A stretch of 64,000 bases of DNA from Nyssa sinensis (lineage: Eukaryota > Streptophyta > Magnoliopsida > Cornales > Nyssaceae): the NCBI GenBank assembly GCA_008638375.1, contig CM018051.1, forward strand, positions 31,938,740 to 32,002,739, read 5' to 3'. A program made the translations under genes and the position numbers. Position 1 is the first letter of the stretch; every line of letters begins with the position of its first letter. Shown one piece after another: positions 22,489 to 35,390 of the stretch. Below the pieces are notes generated by a model, which did no database searches, was not told the DNA's origin, and was given only the letters and a program-made list of their open reading frames with translations.

Positions 22489-23299
22489 TTTATCTCTCTC
22501 CTCGGCGGTAGACTAGGCAAGTCATTAGGGAAGACATCGGGAAACTCATCCATTACTGGTGGCAACACACTCTCTGTAGTCCTACTATCACCTACAACCA
22601 AGCTAGCCAACATGTAACTATAGCCTCCCCAACTCCTAGAGTCGTACAAGGGTGGCACCAAGAAATCTGCACGATCTCTTGTGAAATGAAAGCTATCTCC
22701 CCCATGAGTACATACTGTCACTCTCCTTCTATAGCAATCTATACTCGCCCGGTAGGTAAACAACCAATCCATCCCCAAAATAACATCAAAGCAAGTCATG
22801 TCAAGCAAAATGAAATCAAAGTAAAGGGTGCGATCAGCTATCTCTAGTGAGCAATCTTTACAGATCCTTGTCAATATCACACTGCCCCTAACTGGTGTAT
22901 CAACATGCAATGGTGGGTCCAACCGATCTATATCCAACCCTAATGACATGGCAAGTATAGTAGATATGAATGAATACGATGCACTTAAGTCTATCAGTAC
23001 ACTGGCCCACGAACTAAATACAAGGAATTTACCTCGAACCACTGATGGTCCAGAAGTAGAGGCCTCAGGTGTGGCTACTGCATAAACACGACCCTGGGTA
23101 GTCTGACCCTGCCTACCTCTCCCTCTCTGTCCTTACTGTCCCCCTTCCCTCGGTCCGAGGGCTCTTACACTCAGTGCGGAGGGTGTGAGCGGGTAGTATG
23201 GCACTGGAGGTCTGTGACCTAACTGAGGCTGTGACAAGGGCACCCGGGTAGTCTGATAGTAATGCGGCCTCTGTGAGCTCTGTGAGGTTTGTCCCTGAG
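22489..23299 (-). pseudogene. RT-A protease and start of RT
   Basis: An open minus-strand frame (22479-23042) carries the gypsy aspartic protease. The family's D-[ST]-G-A appears as DLSA at about residue 18 of that frame, so the catalytic Asp is kept but the Gly after it is lost. ILGMDWL and the RT-proximal FPDVFPNDLPSLPP follow. LTR-L interrupts the next codons, and RT resumes at 19181. A TAA stop at 23133-23135 lies in the Gly/Gln/Arg-rich linker between gag and protease. Confidence 0.88.
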
Positions 23300-24188
23300 G
23301 GCGGTTGGCCCTAACATGGCCTGTTTGGTGGCAAGTGTAGCAAAGCTATAAAGCTCTCTATGCCCGACTCTGTACTGGTGGTGGAAATGACCCCTGGCTG
23401 GATCCGGGTCCCTGTCCCAAACTGGGGTCCCTCAGGGGGCAAGCGGCCCTTTTGTGGCCAGGCTGTCCACATAGGTAACACGAATAGGATCTTTGGAATA
23501 CTCCCCCCTAGGAAGAAATGGGCACAACCAGTCGGGGGGTTGAGAACTGGATAGGCCCCGATGGTGTCAGTGTAGAAGAAGCAAGAGCTCGAGACCTCTT
23601 CGACGGTCTCCCCTCAGTAAAATTCAGGGTGGGCATATGGGCGTATGCTGGGTGTGTCCTGCTTTGGGCACGGGACTCTCTAATCCCTCTAAGATCGGCT
23701 AACTCTCTCTCAACCTTCGTAGCCCTGATCACTGCCTCCTCATAGGTCTCCATGATATGGCCTACCAGCTTCTCTCTGATAGAGGTCTTCAGCCCCTTGA
23801 GAAAATGAAAAACCCTCAGCTACTCATCTCTAACAATATGTGGGGCAAACCTCCCCAATGCAATGAAGCGGGACTCGTACTGGGTCACTATCATGTCCCT
23901 CTAGAGAAGTTCCTCAAACTCCTCCCTAAATCCAACCCTGGCAATCTTTGGGAAATAGTGGTCATTGGACATGGCCACAAAGGCGTCCCATCCCTCACCA
24001 AACCTGTATAGCCTATCAGCAGCTACTTCCTACCACTGGCTAGCTAAATCCGTGAACTGGAAAGTAGCACACCTGATCCGTAGGTGTGGCTCAACCATGC
24101 CCTGTGAATCCAGAATCCTGGTGATCTATCTCAGCCACTCCTCTGCGACTAATGGATCAGGTTGTCCGGCAAAAGTGGGAAGTCTCAT
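23300..24188 (-). pseudogene. RT-A gag, capsid core and zinc knuckles
   Basis: The minus strand encodes a retrotransposon gag domain (LPTFAGQPDPLVAEEW at about 24183-24136, then FQFTDLAS, YESRFIALGRFAPHIV and RATKVERELADLRG). Next come a Ser/Arg-rich stretch and a perfect C-X2-C-X4-H-X4-C knuckle (CYLCGQPGHKRAAC, 23439-23480). A second knuckle near 23300-23336 has lost its last Cys. Amber stops are at 24126, 23901 and 23820. RT-B is inserted at the left end of this gag core; the gag N-terminus continues beyond it at 46970-47326. Confidence 0.9.
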
Positions 24189-26734
24189 TGTCACGCCCCG
24201 AATTTCTACAAACCCGAGGCGCGACTGACAAGATAGAAAATAAAATAAATAAAAGGACAAAAGTAAATATATCCACTAAGCAAGCATCCATTCCCATCAA
24301 TACATACAATAACATAAATACATCTCACAACTGCATCGTTCACAGGTCATTCGGGCTTAAGCCCTTACATTACAAAATACAAGTCCCATGGACCAAAATA
24401 TACCACATGCTTTACCCTATCAGGATATCACGGAATCTCAAGTGGCTGGAGGGTCCTCATCTGAAAAATGTTGCCCACGAATGGGTCAGCTCAACTGCTG
24501 GTATGATGAGATGCTAATGCAAGAAATAAAGCTAAGGCGTGGCATGTGCAAAGTGTACATTTATATCTAAATGACATTCAAAGCATCGCAGTAATATATA
24601 TGAATGGTATGCGTGACGCACCCATGCACAACTCTATGCCACAACCCATGTCTCGTCTACGGGTACTCCCCGATGGCACGGAGTACCAATGCAATGGCCA
24701 ATTTTGGGTTTTTCACCACAGGATCTACACCCTTACAATGCAAAGCACCACGTGCTTACCAACGCCATTTTCTCAAAGAATTCATCATATGCCAATATGC
24801 CAATGCAATCTCAATGAAACATGGTTTCCACAATATAGCATGCTCGCGACAATAATACATAAATCACCAGCTGATTCCACATGTAAGCATATCTCATATA
24901 ATCAACATATACACATGTCATGATTCACGTTCATCATTCACTAAACATTCATAAAGTACAAGTAACGTGTAAGCATGTGAACAATCAACTCCAAATCGTC
25001 AAGTAAAAACATTCCACATAAACACATAAGTCATGCCAGTCATTCACAGAACATTCCTAACTTAACTTCATTTCTAACATTAGCAAAACATCATACCTGT
25101 CGGGTAGTCTCAACCCTAGAAGATCGTGCACGATACGTAACTGAACTGGTCAATGAAAATGCAGGAGATCAGATCGCCCTCTCCTGTCCTATCAGTGTCC
25201 CTAAAAGCATAAATTACAACTCAGTCTATTGTCATTTGAATTTATGCTATTCATCAAATTTTATGTCTTTAATTCATAGGTTTCTATTTTGCTAAATTAA
25301 ACTCTACCATTGAGTCTAGGACGTCGAAGAAAATAAGTTTAGGTTCTCGTAGAACTCAATTCGGACATCGGGGTTCAAAAGGGCAAAACTGTCATTTTGC
25401 ACTTTTCACGGGTCCTCACATTTCGTGACCTCTTTTCACAAATCGGACTCCACGGTTGAGTCCGGAATGCTCGAGATAATAAAGTTTCACTATTTGTTTA
25501 TTTAATTCGGAATTCGTTTGACTGTACTTCAATTCAGGGGCATTTTGGTAATTTTAAAGGTTACTACGGGTCTTTTATTTTTTGAGACCCCGTCTCGTAA
25601 AACGGACCTCACCATTAGTCTCAGAATGGTTGAGATAGTCAAAATACACTAATGACTTGTCCCATTTGGACTCCGGATTATTTTAGAATATTTAAATAAT
25701 TAAATTAATTAAATTAATTAATTAATTTAATTATTATTTTATTAATATTTAATTCATGAGGTCAAATTAAAATAACTAAAAGTCAGGGGGGCCAATTTGT
25801 AATTTAAGAAAACTCTATTCTCACTATGGATAGCCAAACAGTGGCTATCCCTCAAACCTGGAATAGGATATCCCCATCCCCCAAATCAATTTCAATTTCA
25901 ATTTCTAAAACCTGTAACCAAACACTCCTAATTGAATTTTAAAACATTTAAAACTTAAACAAAACTGCACCGTTTTGACTTACTCGTTTCAACTCGGTTA
26001 GGCCCTGACCCGGATCCAACCCGGATCCGTTTTTCGTTTTAACCCGAAATGTGCCACGACATTCCGGTTATCTCCCCCATTTCTCCGATAGGGTTCCGGT
26101 GGTAACAGTCACCTTCTCCGGCGACGGCCACCGGAATTCTACCATTTTTTCAACAATTTTCAAATGCTATTCTCTCTACCTTTTCATGGGGATTCCAAAT
26201 CTATCCTTCATTTCTATCAAGACCCTCATAATCATCTCGAATATGGGAAACAAGAGCTCTGGCCGATTTTCCGGTGAGCTGAATATTTCCAATTTCATGC
26301 TCGGTTCTTGACTATTTTAACTTTTTTTTTTTTTTCTATTTTCTTTCTGCACTTCTTAGGATTATTTCTAGGTCACTTTAAACATGGTTCCATGCATAAA
26401 ATGTTAATACCCGAAATTATTCTTACACCTGCAACTAGGGTTTACTCACTGATTTCTCAACCAATTTTCTTGATTTTTCTTGTATTAAATTCCTGATTTC
26501 ATGCTTTATAAAACCCTATGATTTAAACTAAACAAATCATGCTTTAAAATTTAAAACAGAACTGGGTCACTTCCCTCTTTTCTGAGTTTTTCTCTCTCTA
26601 GCCGTGCACCCCTTTCACCCTCTTGTTCCAAGCTTGTATCAAGCTTCAAAACTCCTCTTTCCAGAACTCTCTTCCTCTCTCTCTCTCTCTTTCTGCTTTC
26701 TTTCCTTTCTTTCCTTCCCAACCGAGACCACCTA
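24189..26734 (-). mobile_element. RT-B 3' LTR, main segment (family 1)
   Basis: Starts right after TSD CTCAT (24184-24188) with TGTCACGCCCCGAAT. It continues at 34453-34903 once LTR-J is removed (total 2997 bp; the other LTR is 2989 bp). It differs from the 5' LTR (43976-46964) by only scattered bases, so RT-B is the younger of the two coding elements. Exon-2 block at 25097-25200 (104 nt). The intron-1 donor seen in the 5' LTR is mutated here: CACTTACC has become CACTTCCC at 26569-26576, which changes GT to GG on the sense strand. A perfect GGACTC hairpin lies at 25445-25463. Confidence 0.93.
25445..25463. repeat. GGACTC-N7-GAGTCC hairpin unit (RT-B 3' LTR)
   Basis: Perfect arms around CACGGTT, followed by GGAATGCTCGAGATAAT. 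In the 5' LTR copy (near 45232) one arm has mutated (GGACTCCATGGTTGAGTCC, loop change only), so pairing is kept. Confidence 0.7.
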
Positions 26735-29700
26735 TGTAATATCCCGACCCGGGATACCGGGTCACATGACACGTATTACGAGAAAAAGAAAATTATATAT
26801 ATATATAATTAATTAATTATTAAATTAATTAATTAAGTATAAGAAAAGTATATATATATTAATTATATGATATATGTATATGTATAAAGTGAAATGTGTA
26901 TGTATGGATATGAAAACATGTATGTATGTAAGTATGTATATGTATAAGAGAAATAGGAAAAGAGTGGACAGTGTGTGAAAAGGGGTGTGTGTGTGTCGGC
27001 TGGTGTGTGTGTGTGTTGTCTTATATATGTGTATATGTATATATATATGTATATATTATATGCAAAATATCTCAAAAAAATTAATGTAAAGCAAGCTTGG
27101 GAAGAACAAAATTTATGAGATGGGAGGGCTATGTAGGGCTACGAAATTAGAATGAAGAGAGAGAGAACTGTAGAGAGAGAATGGAGGAGAGAGAAGGGTC
27201 GGTCACTTTCTCTTTAAAAAGCCAAGCATGCAAATCATGCTTTCTTCTTGCAAAAGAAACCAAAAGAAGAAGAACTAAGGAGAATAGAGGAGGAGTTGGA
27301 AGTAGAACAAGAGAGAAATCACTGTAAACAGGTAAAGTTTCCAATTTTTACATTTTTCTCTCTCTAGAAATTTGAGCATGATAGGGACTGTTTTAAGTTT
27401 GATATGCACGTATGATGTTTAATATATGTATATAAGTATGTCAAGCATGAAATGGAGTATTAAAAACCACCAAAAACACCAAACCCATGAAAACCGCCAT
27501 TGATGGACCTTGCTTGAAGCAGGTCTGAAATCACATGATCAAAACCTTGTTTGGGTTATTGGAACCTCAACTAGACTCCAAGGGTATTCTAAAAACCTAT
27601 ACCCGCGACCATAAAGCTCAAGAAATGACCCTTAAATGTCTAGTTACAGGTTACGGGTTTACACCCTAACCCTTTTAAAACTCAGTTTAAATCAATATTT
27701 AAGAACGAGATATGAATCCCCATGAAGAGGGGATCATAACAAACGAAACCCCATGAATTTTGGTTAATAAATAAGCATGAACCATAGGTTATACAGTTCG
27801 GGTTATCATGGCTTAAACCCAACGATTGAACCATATTCGAAGCTTTAAATTGATGCAAAAACATGTATTAAGATGTTAGGAAGTGATTCGAAAAGAAAGC
27901 AGAGAAAATGGGTGCTCAAAACACCACGAAATTCAAACTGTAAAAATTTAGGGTTCGGTGTGAACAGTGTCGACCTCGTGGGGAAGACGACACTGTTCGG
28001 GTCGGGTCGGGTCGGATTCGGTTACAGGTCCGGGTCGAACCAGATCCAACGGTCCGGTTATGTAAACGGTGACGTTTTGGTTTAAATGTTTTAAAACCCT
28101 AAGGCTGACATCATCATGACGTCAGCATTATGTCAAGAACCGGCTAGACCGGTTGGGTTGTAACTGAACCGGACCAGTTCACTTAAAATTCAATTGAACC
28201 CTCTGGTTTTTTGTTTTATTTAAAACTAAATAAACCAAGACTTTTGGTTATTACGGATTGACCCCTGGGCTTTAGAAAAATTATACTGAGGCCCAACTGA
28301 GGGAAATTTATGCATTTAGACCCCTGAAAAAATAATTAAATAATTAATTTAATTATTTAATAAATAAAGTAAAATTCCTATTATACCCTTGGGTAATAAA
28401 TAGAGCAAATGAAGTCCAAATTAAGCATATTAATAGTGTATTTTTACTATTTTGGACATTCTGAGACCAATGGTAGGGTCCGTTTTACGAGACGGGGCAC
28501 GAAAAATAAAAAAAACATGTAAGGGGTAAATGACCAAAATGCCCCTTGACCAAAATTTAACAAGTTATTAGTGTATTCTTACTATCTCGGACCTTCTGAG
28601 TCTAATGGTGAGGTCCACGACACAAGATGAGGTCCCGAACATAAAGACACGTAAGGGGAGTAAAATGACCAAATTACCCCTGGTACCTCAAAAGTCAAAT
28701 TAAAAGCAGGGAAGGTCTAAATTGACTTTCTTTGACATTCCGGACTCAAAAATGGAGTCCAAATTAAGAAACGAAGTATAGAAAAATATGACACGTAAAA
28801 CGGTAAATGACCATTTTGCCCTTTTACATATAAAAGTCCAAATTAAATTCTTGGAAAACCTAAACCGACTTTCTTGGACACTCCGGACTCAATGATAGAG
28901 TCTATTCGACCAAAAGAAATGTCTAAAATAAAAAGACATAAAATTTGATGAATAGCATCTGTCAGATGACTATAAATTAGGGTAATGCCAAAGTACTAAT
29001 ACTAAGGCACGTACGAGAAATGAAACACGAAAAGACACGACACGTAAACATGTCAAATAAATAACTTTAATTCAAAGTTAATGGAGCTCCCAGAAGAGTA
29101 TAAATTGAAGTAAATTCAATTTCTAACACATTAAATTGTGTCATAGGTTAAGAATACGAGTTACGTTAAGTACATATGAATTTATGAAATCATTGTAGGA
29201 TCTAATACGATTTAAGCATAAGTTAAGGAATATCGAGATGATATTACAATGAATGTGAAGTTGACGAGATATTTATGAATTGTTCTTAGGAACTACAAGG
29301 AAAGTGGGAAAGCGCATTATTAGCACTAACCCTAAAGAACAAAGGTGAGTAACCCTGTGTTTGAAGTGGAGATTTAATTCCATGGATTTAAAAGGTTTTA
29401 AATGCAAAGATATGAAATGTTTGAAATTCCAAATTCAGTGTTTACGTGATTCAGTTTTTAATTGTTCTATTTTATAACCCCATTGTGACATGCTCAGTGA
29501 TTGGTTTCTGCAACAGTTTTTCCTTCAAATACTTTTCAGCATGTCTAGTTAAAATGTAATTATTGTTAAATATTCTGAATTTGCTTATTTCAAGTATACA
29601 AATGTTATTACGAATTTATGAAAAGTATCTATGAGAAAAGTCACATGATAAATATTTTATAAGATAATGGTGCATAAGCACACAGGCAGTATTTTGGGTT

Positions 29701-30284
29701 TCTTCGGATCTCATTGACCTGTCAAAAACCACATAGTCAGTATTTTGGGTTCTTATTGTAACTCATTGACCTATCATGTGAAATGCCCGGTAGCAGGATC
29801 TAAGCCCCCAGGCAAATGAGATATCTCCATTTATAAGTAAGATGGGAGTCCGGTTCGAAACGGATTCCACTAATGGAAGTGATAAGATGACAAATGGTTT
29901 GAAAATGGAAGCAGGTTTTTACTCTCATTTTCAATATGCATATGTTTGAGTTTATATACTCTATTTAAGAATTACATGATATGTTATATGTTTTAAAGTT
30001 CATATGTATAAGTTTAGCTTAAATACCTTAAATGTTTCAAAGCTACATGTTTTAAGGAATGCATATATTCTGTATTCAAAGTATACGAACAATTGGCGGT
30101 GACTATTTTACAAACTCTTATGTACTAAATCACTGCTAATTGAAAACCCCATGACGAATACTGGAATTGCTCACAAGCTTATATTAGCTTACCCGGACTT
30201 TGTTCGGACCCCCCTTTCAGGTGATGCAGCAGACAGGGTCTTAAGGATGACGACGATGAGTCTAGCTATTTTTGGAAGGATATG
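26735..30284 (+). mobile_element. LTR-J, 5' segment (family 2, plus strand)
   Basis: TSD ACCTA at 26730-26734 and 34448-34452; the uninterrupted site is seen in the RT-B 5' LTR near 46500. It begins TGTAATATCCCGACCC. Splice-like layout: donor AG|GTAAAG (GT at 27332), acceptor TTCTTAG at 29289, exon 2 at 29290-29344 (55 nt), donor AG|GTGAGTAA (GT at 29345), acceptor CCCTTTCAG at 30220. It contains TA/TG microsatellites (26797-27060), a TGACGTCA palindrome (28104-28126) and degraded hairpin units (28440-28930). LTR-K is inserted after 30284. Confidence 0.9.
28104..28126. promoter_or_regulatory. TGACGTCA-type palindrome in LTR-J
   Basis: Arms GCTGAC and GTCAGC with a core ATCATCATGAC, so a near-palindrome containing TGACGTCA at its right side. 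It is homologous to 21019-21041 in LTR-L. A bZIP site is the likely reading, by motif only. Confidence 0.4.
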
Positions 30285-33200
30285 TGTCACGCCCCGAATT
30301 CCCGACCGAACCCGGGGACACGACTGAAAGAAACAAAAGAAGAAAATAAATAGACGAGTAAATAAATAAATAAATATTTAACGAATTTTAACTAAGTTTA
30401 CTAATTTAGATACAAGCCTATTCCACTAACAGAACTATACATCCATCAATCTCTGTCAATACACATACATTCCCGGTTTATAAAAATTTCGGCAGAACCT
30501 CCTTTGTTTTTCGAACCTTTTTCCCCCTGATAATCACAATGCATCATATAACATCATATAAATATAAATACATCACAATCCATCCTCACTCGATGGCCAC
30601 AACCTTATCAAAGTTAAATATACATTGTCTAATTATCCAATCCATCACATCTACTCCTACACTTAAACTAAAAGAGCATTTATTACAATATACAATACCA
30701 TTTCCATTCTTTTAAGAAACACACCAATCCTTTATAAAATCAAAATACGCCCCAAGGGCCCAAATATTCTTCCAAATTTATTTCCTCTCCTTTCTCCAAG
30801 ACTTCATCAAGTCCCGCGTACCAGGATGCTTTATCTGAAACCTGTGCCCACGAATAGGTCAGCGCCAACATGCTGGTATGGTACAATACTAATGCAAGGA
30901 ACAAAATTAAGACGTGGCATGTGCAAGTGTACAGGTATATCTACATGCCTCCCTAATCATGCATACAATATGATGGCAATGTACAAACTACACATCTGTA
31001 TAAAAACCCTATATCACGTTCACAAATTCATCAACAGAATGCATAGGTAATATGCATGACACACCCATGCATCTCAATGTCACACCCATGTCTCGCTTCA
31101 CGGTTCTTCCCCGTTGGCATGCAAGTACCAATATATGTCTCGCTTTATGGTCCGGACCCCGTAGGCTTACGAGTACCTAATGGCCAATTTTGGGTTTTTC
31201 ACCACAGGATCTGCACCCTCATAATGCACCAGCACCTCGTGCTGACCCACACTATGCTTTCAAGGAATCACACGATGCCAATATGCCATGATTTCATCAT
31301 GCAATATCGCAATCTCAATAAAACATTTCACCAATGCATAAAGCATGCTTTTTAAACAATATCGTCCTCTTAAAAATAACAATAGCATCTGAATCAGAAG
31401 AACTCATCCAAAAATATACGCATCATGCACAATCAATCTCAATACTCATACAATCCACATGTCACAACATCAACAATCCTTCTAAAACATAAATCACATA
31501 TGATGGCAACGCAAGAAGTAAGTCACAATTCCCAAATAATCATAAAGAACACAAAAACATATAAACAATCAACTCAAGGAAGCAATTAAGTCCTACGTGA
31601 TCTTCTATCCGCAGATAAGCACAAAAGCATTCAATCAATATGCACATCAATCCTAATTTAATTATATTCCTTACTTAGTAAAGTACCATACCTGATCGGG
31701 TTATCTCAACCCCAAGAAGTCATGTCCACTACTCAGTCAATTGGTGAATAACGCAATCCTCCTACTGTAGCTATTTAGAGAGTCCTCGCCTTTCTCTTCG
31801 ATGTTCCTAAAACCACAAAATGTAACTCAGTCGGTTGGTTACTTGAATGATGCTATTCATCAAATTTTATGTCTTTTTATGATTGGTATTTCTTTTACTC
31901 AATTAGGCTTCACCATTGAATCTGGAACGCCGAACAAAGTCGGTTCAGGCTTTTGCGGAATTCAATTTGGACATTTGTACCCTAAAGGGTAAAATGGTCA
32001 TTTGGTCCTTTCACGGTTTCCCAATTCCCGAGGTCTCTTTTCATAAATTGGACCTTACCGTTGAATTCAAAACATTCAAAATAATAAAAATCCACTCTTC
32101 TCTTGTTTCAATCAAGGTTCGTTTGATTAGTCTTTCAACTCAGTGGCGTTTTGGTCATTTTACCCTTTAAATTATCATTTAATTAAATATTATTTTATTC
32201 ACTTGGATCAATTCACAATTAACTCAAATTTCGGGTATAATTAAAATCTCACGAGGTTCTATTCATTGCCCATAATTTTTTTCCAATTCCTATAAGTTTA
32301 TTTATATTATTTTTCCCGTACGTTTCCAATTTAAGCCAATTATTGGATAGCTTCTCCTTTTCAACCAAACACTTCCCGGACTCAAATCTAAAATTTTACT
32401 CATACAGTAATATTGTTAGGCAGCTATCTGAATGGTTGAGTTGGGTCGGACTCAACCCGGTTTGGCCCGAATAAAAATACAAAACTCAATCGTTAAATTC
32501 TGTTCGGATTATTTTTCTGCATTCCCATTTGATCTAAAACAATTTCTATATTTAATGAAATCCCACAATCAATTTAATTATTCATGTTTCTAAAAATCCA
32601 AGACTAAAGTTTAGTATTTTACCATGTTGTTTCGCGTTTCTTCACTCCAAATTCATCCAGTTTGCCGCGCTACTGCCGCAACTCATCTTGCAACAACAGC
32701 AGTTCCTGCTGTTACTGCATTCCCTAATTTTTCAAGGTCTGCTCCAATTTTCCTCCCATATCTCCCCCTGCCGCAGTGTCTTGATGTTACTGCAGCTGTT
32801 GTCCCACTCGTAGCAACTCAACAACACCATTCTGAACCCCCATCGCAGCCGCTGCTACACGAATTTCCCAACAGCCGTGACATATCTCCCCTAAACTGCT
32901 ACTGCCATCTCTACGGCTACACAGCACCACCACAAACACACGCTGCACAGCGCAGCACACGCTGCATCTGTGCAGCTCTGTTGCTGCTGTTCCACTTACG
33001 GCACCGAACAGCAGCTCCTGCTGCTTCTATTTTCTTTTCTAAATTTTTTCTCCTTTCTCCTTACTAAATCTGCTGCTTAGGGAAATCAATAATTCAAACC
33101 TGAAGTCTTCAAAAATCCATTCTGAACTTTAAAGAAACTGGGATGGAACCTGAACACCCACCACGCAACGCTACTGCTGCTGGATAGCAGCAACCGCTGT

Positions 33201-34073
33201 TGCTACTGTCATCCCCATCACCTATTTTGCACCGCTACACACACACAGAGTAACAGCAACCATACAGTCAACGATCAAACGCCCAACGCGATTCTGCCCC
33301 TTGCAGCGAACTGCTTCAGTCTGCACTTCCATTTCCATCAATTTCCTCAAACCCGCAAAACTAATTCGCACTCAATCCCTGTTGTTCTCACGCAAGAAAG
33401 ACACACCTATATATATATATATATATAAATATAGCTCCTCCATCGTCATTCACACACCCCTATTCGAATCATATTACGGTGTAACGTCTTCCCAAATCAG
33501 TAGCTCTGATTGCTACTCAATTTCAATCCCATACAACCATGCCATCATCCTCTGTCGATCATCGCGAAACCCATCCGCCTTTTATCAGAACAGGGATTTC
33601 AATACCCCAACCTGCATCGCCCCCTTACGCTTCACACACATACACAAATTAAATACATACACACCGACCTGGTCAATCGCGCTTCAACGAATCCATTCGA
33701 CCGCAGCGATACCAGCCCCAAAATCTAACGAAGTCACGATCTTCTCTCCCAAAAATCTCATCCACCGTCCGATCAATGACCTCCGATGCCACGCCGTCGA
33801 CGATCGTCTCCTCCGACGTCGCTCCTCCGTCGCCTCTCTTCTTCCCTCTCTCTTTTTCTCTTTTCTTCCCCTTGTTTTTCATGCGACCTCCCCTGTTTCC
33901 CCTCAAGCCGTTTCTCTTGCTTTTCTTTATTCCCAGCTTCTTCAAGAAGCTTCCTGATTTCTTATATAATATATTATATAATATAATATAATATAATACA
34001 ATATAATATATACATTATGTTGTCCCTTCTTCTAACAGCTTTTTTTTTTTTTTTTTTTTTTCAAATCTCTACA
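30285..34073 (-). mobile_element. LTR-K, family-1 solo-LTR-like element (3.8 kb)
   Basis: TSD ATATG at 30280-30284 and 34074-34078. It starts TGTCACGCCCCGAATTCC and ends CTCTACA, so its own 5' end is TGTAGAGATTTG followed by a long A-run. Minus-strand sites: acceptor TTTCAG at 30835, intron 2 at 30835-31691, exon 2 at 31692-31806 (115 nt), and a less certain donor TG|GTAAAA at 32622. The promoter-side third (32620-33970) is unusually C- and CTG/GCA-rich. Long frames there (for example 33301-33957, plus strand) are antisense to the LTR and composition-driven. A TA microsatellite is at 33405-33430. Confidence 0.88.
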
Positions 34074-34078
34074 ATATG

Positions 34079-34447
34079 TTTAAGTAGTTTTCTTTTGAAG
34101 AACCTATGAACACTAGTAGTACGTTTTGTATTAATAGACAAAGTAAGAATATGTAATAAGCCTCAAGGCAATCGAATATGTATTGTATTAATGTATGAAG
34201 TCTTTAAGTTTTCGTTATACTCTGAATGTGTAACCATGTACGCTATGTATGGAGCAGCAGTATCGGACGGATGTGCATAATTTTAAAATGAGAAAAGAAA
34301 AGAAAAAGTTTTTCACGCTTCCGCAAAACGAATGTTGCACACCTATTCGATACCGCTGCCTATGTGAGCCTTCGCCCATGGGTCCCCGGACCTGAGGGTG
34401 GCGGTCGCGATGCGAGATCCGCACAGGGTGGGTTTCGGGTCGTGACA
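34079..34447 (+). mobile_element. LTR-J, 3' segment
   Basis: Resumes after LTR-K and the duplicated ATATG, and ends GGGTTTCGGGTCGTGACA, followed by TSD ACCTA (34448-34452). Without LTR-K, LTR-J is about 3.9 kb. It contains no genes, PBS or PPT. Confidence 0.88.
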
Positions 34448-34452
34448 ACCTA

Positions 34453-34903
34453 TATCTAACACATCCACTCCCACACGTCTCCCTCACATCAGCCCCTTTC
34501 CTTGACTTCTCCCCCTCTTTTCAGCCACCCTGCCTTCTTCCACCATGCAGCTTTGCATTTAATGCAAAGCTGCCCTATACACCCTACATATATATATATA
34601 TATATCATCATCATCACACATTAGACACACACACTAAACACACACACACTTAGCCGACACCTCACACACACACTCTCCAGGTCACACACACACACACACC
34701 TATCCGGTTTCACCCACACACAGTGCACACATGCACTGTTCTATACGTATACATATCCATATATACATACACATATTGTATCCCACACACATATATATAA
34801 TCCATACACATTAAAGATTAAAATTAATAATAATAATAATAATAAAAATAAATAAATAACAAGAAAATTTATTTATAAAAAAAAAAAAATTTCGGTTATT
34901 ATA
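34453..34903 (-). mobile_element. RT-B 3' LTR, promoter-side segment
   Basis: This is the end of the LTR interrupted by LTR-J, matching 46505-46964 of the 5' LTR closely. It ends TTCGGTTATTATA; the expected TTACA terminus has lost its C. The right neighbour is the polypurine tract. It carries the perfect inverted repeat at 34547-34573 and TA/CA microsatellites. Confidence 0.9.
34547..34573. promoter_or_regulatory. 13-bp-arm inverted repeat at the presumed transcript start (RT-B 3' LTR)
   Basis: GCAGCTTTGCATT, one spacer base, then its exact reverse complement. Identical copies lie at 46601-46627 and 60587-60613, each next to a TATATA run. RT-A LTRs keep only a shorter version (about 15917-15940 and 59078-59100). 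Confidence 0.7.
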
Positions 34904-34915
34904 TCCTTCCCTCCT
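34904..34915 (-). other. polypurine tract of RT-B
   Basis: TCCTTCCCTCCT on the plus strand, identical to the RT-A tract and directly next to the LTR end. It shows that RT-B runs leftwards with this LTR as its 3' LTR. Confidence 0.87.
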
Positions 34916-34964
34916 TACAGAAATTTCGTCCCGAAATATAAAATAACATAAAATAAAGGAAAAT

Positions 34965-35390
34965 ACATCACTGATCAAACCACTCGGGATATCTGGTACG
35001 GACCTCAACCTCATGCTCTCAAGTAGCCTCCTCAACCCCATGATGATTTCAACGAACCTTGACCAAAGGGATGGTCCTGCCTCGCAAAACCTGGTCCCTC
35101 GAGTCCAATATCTCCACGGGCCTCTGGTCATAAGAAGCGTCCCCCTCTAACTGAAGATCTACCCAATCTAACACATGGGAGGGGTTGGGATGGTACTTCC
35201 TCAGCATCAACACATGAAAGACATCATGAACTCCTGATAGCTGCGGTGGTAATGCCAGCTTATAAGCCACTTTACCAACTCTCCCAAGAATCTCAAAGGG
35301 GCCTATAAATCATGGCGACAGCTTCCCACCGCGCCCAAATCTCGTCAAACCTCGTCTGGGAGATACCTTGAGGAACACATGGTCCCCCCC
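34965..35390 (-). pseudogene. RT-B integrase C-terminal remnant
   Basis: The minus-strand frame 35049-35270 reads [20 protein letters not shown] and ends IPLVKVR, homologous to the end of RT-A pol. The following Trp codons have become TGA (near 35049 and again about 34 nt further on). Upstream of 35390 the homology stops abruptly: the integrase core, RNase H and RT are missing, so RT-B cannot make its own enzymes. Confidence 0.88.

Noticed and set aside
32624..33067. 147-codon plus-strand ORF in LTR-K
   Set aside because: His/Ala/Pro-rich translation of CTG/GCA-rich DNA, antisense to the LTR, with no recognisable family.
33301..33957. 218-codon plus-strand ORF in LTR-K
   Set aside because: It is antisense to the LTR, crosses a TA microsatellite and pyrimidine-rich low-complexity DNA, and shows no domain or conserved counterpart.
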